From contig FR888235.1 of assembly GCA_000431775.1 (NCBI GenBank), positions 2,517-10,629 on the forward strand: a DNA stretch of 8,113 nucleotides, read 5' to 3'. Below, piece after piece: positions 5,492 through 8,113 of the stretch. Numbering within the stretch: position 1 is the stretch's first letter; every line of letters starts with the position of its first letter. The DNA comes from Clostridium sp. CAG:413 (GTDB lineage Bacteria; Bacillota; Clostridia; Oscillospirales; Acutalibacteraceae). Below the pieces are notes generated by a model. The model had not been told where the DNA came from and did not search any database. It saw nothing but the letters and a program-made list of their open reading frames with translations. Position numbers and translations under genes: made by a program.

Positions 5492-5515
5492 AATATTACC
5501 GCCTTTTCTATTACG

Positions 5516-5544
5516 ATTATAACACTATAAAATAAAAAAAGCAA
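5516..5544 (-). promoter_or_regulatory. Promoter of the four-helix-bundle/GNAT operon
   Basis: On the minus strand, TTGCTT (5544-5539), a 17-bp spacer and a perfect TATAAT (5521-5516) with an extended TGT immediately before it. The -35 overlaps the end of the terminator hairpin at 5541-5558. Confidence 0.7.
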
Positions 5545-5558
5545 GGTATCAACCTTGC
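5534..5558 (-). terminator. Rho-independent terminator upstream of the two-gene operon
   Basis: A stem GCAAGGT/ACCTTGC with a 4-nt loop (5541-5558) is followed on the minus strand by TTTTTTTATTTT. It would stop leftward transcription from the tRNA-Arg/mtaB side before it reaches the four-helix-bundle gene. Confidence 0.7.
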
Positions 5559-5599
5559 GTTTATAATTCGTGCCGTAGGCACACCTAACTTATTACCTA

Positions 5600-5675
5600 T
5601 TACTTCTTACTTATTACTTCCCAAAAATCCCGTATCAAACTTTATTTGAAGTAAGAGTGAAGAGGTAAGAAGTAA
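5600..5675. repeat. Imperfect long inverted repeat built from TTACTTC words
   Basis: TTACTTCTTAC (5600-5610) pairs perfectly with GTAAGAAGTAA (5665-5675), and TTACTTC (5614-5620) pairs with GAAGTAA (5648-5654). The surrounding stretch is made of variants of TTATTAC and TACTTC. No gene is seen between 5559 and 5864. Confidence 0.6.
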
Positions 5676-5680
5676 AAAGT

Positions 5681-5713
5681 AAAATCCCGTCCACTAAAGT
5701 GAACGGGATTTTT
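5681..5713 (-). terminator. Terminator-like hairpin next to the partial tRNA-Arg end copy
   Basis: AAAATCCCGT (5681-5690) pairs with ACGGGATTTT (5703-5712). The stem continues through one mismatch into CACT/AGTG, giving 14 bp with a 2-nt loop. On the minus strand it is preceded by the duplicated tRNA end and followed by a T-rich tract, the same arrangement as at the real tRNA. Confidence 0.65.
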
Positions 5714-5731
5714 GGCCCGCTCGAAGGGATT
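5712..5731 (-). repeat. Partial duplicate of the tRNA-Arg 3' end
   Basis: The 20 bp here are identical to and in the same orientation as 5864-5883, which hold the CCA, acceptor 3' strand and part of the T-arm of tRNA-Arg. Similarity stops at 5732 (GCGATTCG against CGAACCCC). The two copies are 152 bp apart. This is a direct repeat of the type left by integration at a tRNA 3' end, or by local duplication. Confidence 0.75.
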
Positions 5732-5770
5732 GCGATTCGCGCGCCTGCGGGCACTTGGTCGCTCGCGGTC

Positions 5771-5793
5771 GCAACAGTCCACCGGACTGTTGC
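5771..5793. repeat. Perfect 10-bp hairpin between the two tRNA-end copies
   Basis: GCAACAGTCC and GGACTGTTGC form a perfect stem with loop ACC. There is no T-run on either side, so it is not a terminator; the role is unknown. Confidence 0.6.
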
Positions 5794-5800
5794 TCTGTCC

Positions 5801-5866
5801 CGCTCGTCCTTCGAATCCCTTCTTAAAAAAGAAATTCCCCGTCTCGATGAGACGAGAAATTTCTTG
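5801..5866. repeat. Repeat copy B, beside tRNA-Arg
   Basis: This 66-bp counterpart of 4590-4657 is nearly identical at both ends and has compensatory changes in the inner stem. Its TTCGAATCCCTTC (5811-5823) is the inverted complement of GAAGGGATTCGAA in the tRNA T-arm (5875-5887). Confidence 0.75.
5825..5865 (-). terminator. Rho-independent terminator of tRNA-Arg
   Basis: Directly after the CCA end, the minus strand has an outer stem AAGAAATT/AATTTCTT (5865-5858 with 5836-5829) and an inner stem CGTCTC/GAGACG, followed by T residues (5828-5825). It starts at the tRNA end with no spacer. Confidence 0.75.
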
Positions 5867-5941
5867 GCCCGCTCGAAGGGATTCGAACCCCCGATCTTCA
5901 GAATCGGAATCTGCTGCGTTATCCAGCTGCGCCACGAGCGG
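5865..5941 (-). tRNA. tRNA-Arg, anticodon CCG
   Basis: All arms fold, and the 77-nt gene encodes its CCA. The acceptor stem is CCGCTCG (5941-5935) with CGAGCGG (5875-5869), discriminator G at 5868 and CCA at 5867-5865. The D arm is GCGC...ACGC with an AGCTGGATA loop. The anticodon loop TTCCGAT has CCG at 5907-5905, reading CGG codons. The T arm is GGGGG-TTCGAAT-CCCTT with two G-U pairs, and the variable loop AGATC is short (class I). Two weak positions are visible: the outermost anticodon pair is G27/A43 and the innermost D-stem pair is C13/A22. They look tolerable and the gene is probably functional, since it has its own promoter and terminator. It serves rare-to-moderate CGG decoding. Confidence 0.95.
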
Positions 5942-5957
5942 AATTATCAGGCACTTT

Positions 5958-5986
5958 ACTATACATCAAAATGCTCCGAATGTCAA
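5958..5986 (-). promoter_or_regulatory. Promoter of tRNA-Arg
   Basis: On the minus strand, a perfect TTGACA (5986-5981), a 17-bp spacer and TATAGT (5963-5958, one mismatch) lie in the short gap after mtaB. Transcription would start within about 10-12 nt of the mature tRNA 5' end. Confidence 0.8.
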
Positions 5987-6011
5987 GTGCGGCGCCCGTT
6001 TTTCAGTCGTG

Positions 6012-7313
6012 TTAAATCGACTGTATTATCTCGCCCTCGCAGTGTTCGCCGTCGGGCGACACGCCTGTTATCTTCACTTGCACGAGCTCGGCGCATTTCT
6101 CACACTCGGCGGGGATCCTGACGGGCACATAATTTGCCGTGTAGCCCTGCACGAAGCCGCTGCGGTATTCCTCGGGCAGTATCTCGACCGCCGTGCCGAC
6201 AAGCGACTCAAAAAAGCGGCGGCGTATCTCGTTAGTCTCCCTTATCATCTCCGCCGCGCGCTGCTCCTTTTCCTTTTGCTCGACTTGGTCGGGCATTTTA
6301 TCCGCAGGGGTGCCGGGGCGGCGCGAATACGGGAACACATGCACCTTTTCAAAGCCGACCTTCTTGACGAATTCGAGCGACTGCTCAAAATCTTCACGGG
6401 TCTCGCCGGGGAAGCCGACCATCACGTCGGTGGTTATCGTCGCGTCCTTGAAGGCCGCTCTCAGCTTGCTGCAAAGGTCATAGTATTCGGCGCTGTCGTA
6501 GTGCCTGTTCATGCGCTTCAGCGTCTTGTCGCAGCCGCTTTGAAGCGAAATATGAAACTGCGGGCAGAATTCCTTGACCTCGGCAAGCCCCGCAATGACT
6601 TCATCGGTGATATGATCCGGCTCAAGGGAACCGAGCCGCACTCTGCGAATGCCCTCGGGTGCGGCGGCCGCACGCACCGCATCGACGATATTGCCGCCGC
6701 TCTCGGTGCCGTAGGCGGAGAGATTGATGCCGACAAGCACTATCTCGCAAAAGCCGTTCTCAGCAAGCGAAGCGATCTCGCTCCTCAGCTCATCGAGCGG
6801 CTTTGAGCGCACCCTGCCCCTCGCATATGGGATTATGCAGTATGAGCAAAAGCGGTTGCAGCCGTCCTCTATCTTGACTATCGCCCTCGTGCGTTCGCGG
6901 AACTCGGTGACGGTATCGCCGCCGAAACTCTCTTTAGTCTCGTGCGGCGCTATAGCGACTATTCGCCCGCTGCCGTTGATATACTGCATTATATATTCGT
7001 ACAGCAGCTTATTGCTCCTGTTGCCGATGACGATATCCGCTTCGCCGAGCTTCTCACCCGCCTCGGGGGAGGCCTGGGGCATACAGCCCGTGAGGATAAC
7101 GACGCTGTCGGGGTGCAGCTTCTTGAATCGGCGCACCGACTGCCGCGTTTTTCTGTCGCTCTCGGCGGTGACGGTGCAGGAATTGATGATATAGACATCC
7201 GCCTGCTCCGCGCTGTCAACGATGGTGACTCCGTGCCGCTCAAGGCTCTGAGCCATCGCCTGCGATTCATATTGATTGACCTTGCAGCCCAAGGTATAAA
7301 ATGCCGCTTTCAT
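6012..7313 (-). CDS. mtaB: tRNA t6A37 C2-methylthiotransferase MtaB
   Basis: The 433-residue radical SAM enzyme converts t6A37 to ms2t6A37 in ANN-decoding tRNAs. Its N-terminal UPF0004 domain carries one Fe-S cluster through C10 (YTLGCKVNQYES), C46 (INSCTVT) and C77 (LTGCMPQ). The radical SAM domain has the CxxxCxxC set C152, C156 and C159 (GCNRFCSYC) and downstream strands such as ISLQSGC and TTDVMVGFPGET (294-305). A C-terminal TRAM domain (about 372-433) binds tRNA. The Lys-rich LGCKVNQYES start is typical of MtaB rather than MiaB or RimO. The chosen ATG at 7313 has GGAG 6 nt upstream and an extended -10 promoter beyond; longer upstream reading in frame has no family similarity. It ends 70 nt before tRNA-Arg with no clear terminator between, so some readthrough into the tRNA is possible. 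Confidence 0.96.
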   Translation of the reverse strand: MKAAFYTLGCKVNQYESQAMAQSLERHGVTIVDSAEQADVYIINSCTVTAESDRKTRQSVRRFKKLHPDSVVILTGCMPQASPEAGEKLGEADIVIGNRSNKLLYEYIMQYINGSGRIVAIAPHETKESFGGDTVTEFRERTRAIVKIEDGCNRFCSYCIIPYARGRVRSKPLDELRSEIASLAENGFCEIVLVGINLSAYGTESGGNIVDAVRAAAAPEGIRRVRLGSLEPDHITDEVIAGLAEVKEFCPQFHISLQSGCDKTLKRMNRHYDSAEYYDLCSKLRAAFKDATITTDVMVGFPGETREDFEQSLEFVKKVGFEKVHVFPYSRRPGTPADKMPDQVEQKEKEQRAAEMIRETNEIRRRFFESLVGTAVEILPEEYRSGFVQGYTANYVPVRIPAECEKCAELVQVKITGVSPDGEHCEGEIIQSI

Positions 7314-7350
7314 ATAAGTCTCCGTTCCGCAATTGAAATACGATATGCAC

Positions 7351-7379
7351 ATTATATCAGAAAAATGTGTGATAATCAA
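7351..7379 (-). promoter_or_regulatory. Promoter of mtaB
   Basis: On the minus strand, TTGATT (7379-7374), a 17-bp spacer and a perfect TATAAT (7356-7351) with an extended TGA just before it. The predicted leader is about 30 nt. I found no equally clear plus-strand promoter for the divergent carboxypeptidase gene in the 108-bp gap. Confidence 0.7.
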
Positions 7380-7421
7380 TGCCGACGGGCACATATATTT
7401 TCGTGAAAGGGGCTGTGAATT

Positions 7422-8113
7422 ATGAAAAAAACGATAAAATCGGCGCTCTCGCTGCTCTCGGCGCTCGCTTTGGCATTCACCTGCTGCGGATTCGGATACG
7501 CCGCAGAGCCGCCGATAGAGATAAAGGCGAAATCCGCCGTGCTGATGGATGTCTCTACGGGCAGAGTGCTTATTGGTTACAACGAAAACGAGCGACTCTA
7601 CCCCGCCTCCGTCACCAAGATAATGCCGTTGCTGCTGATAGTCGAGGCTATCGACGACGGCAGGATCGCCCTGACCGACACCGTCACGGCGAGCGCAACC
7701 GCCGCCTCGAAGGGCGGCTCGCAGATATGGCTCAAGGAGGGCGAGCAGATGACCGTTGACGAGCTGCTGAAGGCTACGGCGGTCTATAGCGCCAACGATG
7801 CCTGCACTGCGCTCGGCGAATACCTCGCGGGCAGCGACGAAGCCTTTGTCAAGATGATGAATGACCGAGCGGAGCAGCTCGGGATGACGAACACCCATTT
7901 TGAGAACTGCACGGGGCTTGACGACACGACCACGGAGCATCTGACCACGGCGGCGGATGTGGCGATAATGTCGCGTGAGCTGCTGCGCCACGAGCTGATA
8001 ACGAATTACACGACGATATGGATGGACTCGCTCAGGGACGGCAAGACCGAGCTTGTCAACACCAACAAGCTGGTGCGATTTTATCAGGGCACGACGGGGC
8101 TGAAAACGGGCAC
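7422..8113 (+). CDS. D-alanyl-D-alanine carboxypeptidase, DacF/PBP5-like (partial, runs off right edge)
   Basis: The first 230 codons are visible. This is a peptidase S11 penicillin-binding protein that removes the terminal D-Ala from peptidoglycan stem pentapeptides outside the membrane. A signal peptide (about 1-28) has a KKTIKS basic start, a hydrophobic core and a likely cut after GYAA. The cysteine pair C21-C22 follows FT, a poor lipobox, so ordinary signal peptidase cleavage is favoured. The catalytic motifs are all present and correctly spaced: SxxK at S63-V-T-K66 (PASVTK), SxN at S123-A-N125 (YSAND) and KTG at K228-T-G230, just before the edge. The missing part should hold the rest of the transpeptidase fold and the C-terminal beta domain and membrane anchor. 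The ATG at 7422 has GAAAGGGG (7405-7412) 9 nt upstream. It diverges from mtaB. Confidence 0.94.
   Translation, partial: MKKTIKSALSLLSALALAFTCCGFGYAAEPPIEIKAKSAVLMDVSTGRVLIGYNENERLYPASVTKIMPLLLIVEAIDDGRIALTDTVTASATAASKGGSQIWLKEGEQMTVDELLKATAVYSANDACTALGEYLAGSDEAFVKMMNDRAEQLGMTNTHFENCTGLDDTTTEHLTTAADVAIMSRELLRHELITNYTTIWMDSLRDGKTELVNTNKLVRFYQGTTGLKTG

Noticed and set aside
5642..5935. Minus-strand reading frame of 97 residues containing GFESLRAG
   Set aside because: It is translation through tRNA-Arg and the neighbouring hairpins, a well-known false protein produced from tRNA genes.
5712..6806. Long plus-strand reading frame of 364 residues
   Set aside because: It runs antisense through tRNA-Arg and mtaB. 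The residues ARRDSNPRSSESESAALSSC are the typical antisense-tRNA artefact.
7379..7759. Plus-strand frame of 126 residues overlapping the carboxypeptidase
   Set aside because: It is an alternative frame of a gene whose correct frame shows a signal peptide and all three catalytic motifs.
7314..7991. N-terminal extension of mtaB to 7991
   Set aside because: It would overlap the carboxypeptidase gene on the other strand. The added residues resemble no MtaB, and the ATG at 7313 has a ribosome binding site and promoter.

Overview
The window looks like a chromosome segment from a gut-type Clostridia, most likely Oscillospiraceae/Ruminococcus-like. This is inferred from the Firmicutes-style feoA-feoA-feoB-Cys-rich-peptide cluster, the MtaB-type methylthiotransferase, a DacF/PBP5-like carboxypeptidase, strong AAAGGAG-type ribosome binding sites, and intergenic hairpin repeats of a kind common in that group. 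No species can be named from the sequence alone.

Layout. (i) 1-3223, minus strand: a ferrous iron uptake operon transcribed as feoA (3223-3011), feoA (2976-2755), feoB (2704-200) and a FeoB-associated Cys-rich membrane peptide (152 to beyond the left edge). (ii) 3224-3947: a large regulatory intergenic region. It holds a near-consensus minus-strand promoter for feo (-35 at 3617-3622, -10 at 3594-3599), a predicted leader of about 360 nt, six copies of the palindrome TTAGC-N4-GCTAA, and a separate plus-strand promoter for a small gene. One palindrome copy lies just downstream of the feo -10. (iii) 3948-4154, plus: a 68-residue protein of unknown function. (iv) 4155-4706: gene-free repeat territory, with a CCTTCTCC-type repeat, a symmetric array of seven small hairpins punctuated by GTGAAAT/ATTTCAC, a perfect terminator-like hairpin and a repeat related to one beside the tRNA. 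(v) 5491-4707, minus: an AT-rich two-gene operon, a four-helix-bundle (S23/IVP-like) protein overlapping a GNAT acetyltransferase by 4 bp. (vi) 5492-5941: promoter, terminators, hairpins and tRNA-Arg(CCG), whose 3' end is partly duplicated about 150 bp away. (vii) 7313-6012, minus: mtaB. (viii) 7422 to the right edge, plus: a D-alanyl-D-alanine carboxypeptidase, divergent from mtaB.

How it fits together. FeoB is the GTP-dependent Fe2+ permease, the two FeoA proteins are small SH3-like partners, and the Cys-rich peptide is the usual fourth member. The palindromes are best explained as operators for an iron-responsive regulator, which is an inference. MtaB modifies t6A37 to ms2t6A37 in ANN-decoding tRNAs. 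The Dac protein trims peptidoglycan stem peptides. These housekeeping genes flank an AT-rich, repeat-bounded segment (about 3700-5880) that looks like accessory or shuffled DNA.

The most interesting non-genic signals are the sixfold palindrome array with its promoter, the self-symmetric GTGAAAT hairpin array, and the duplicated tRNA-Arg 3' end. I see no convincing undescribed multi-gene system.
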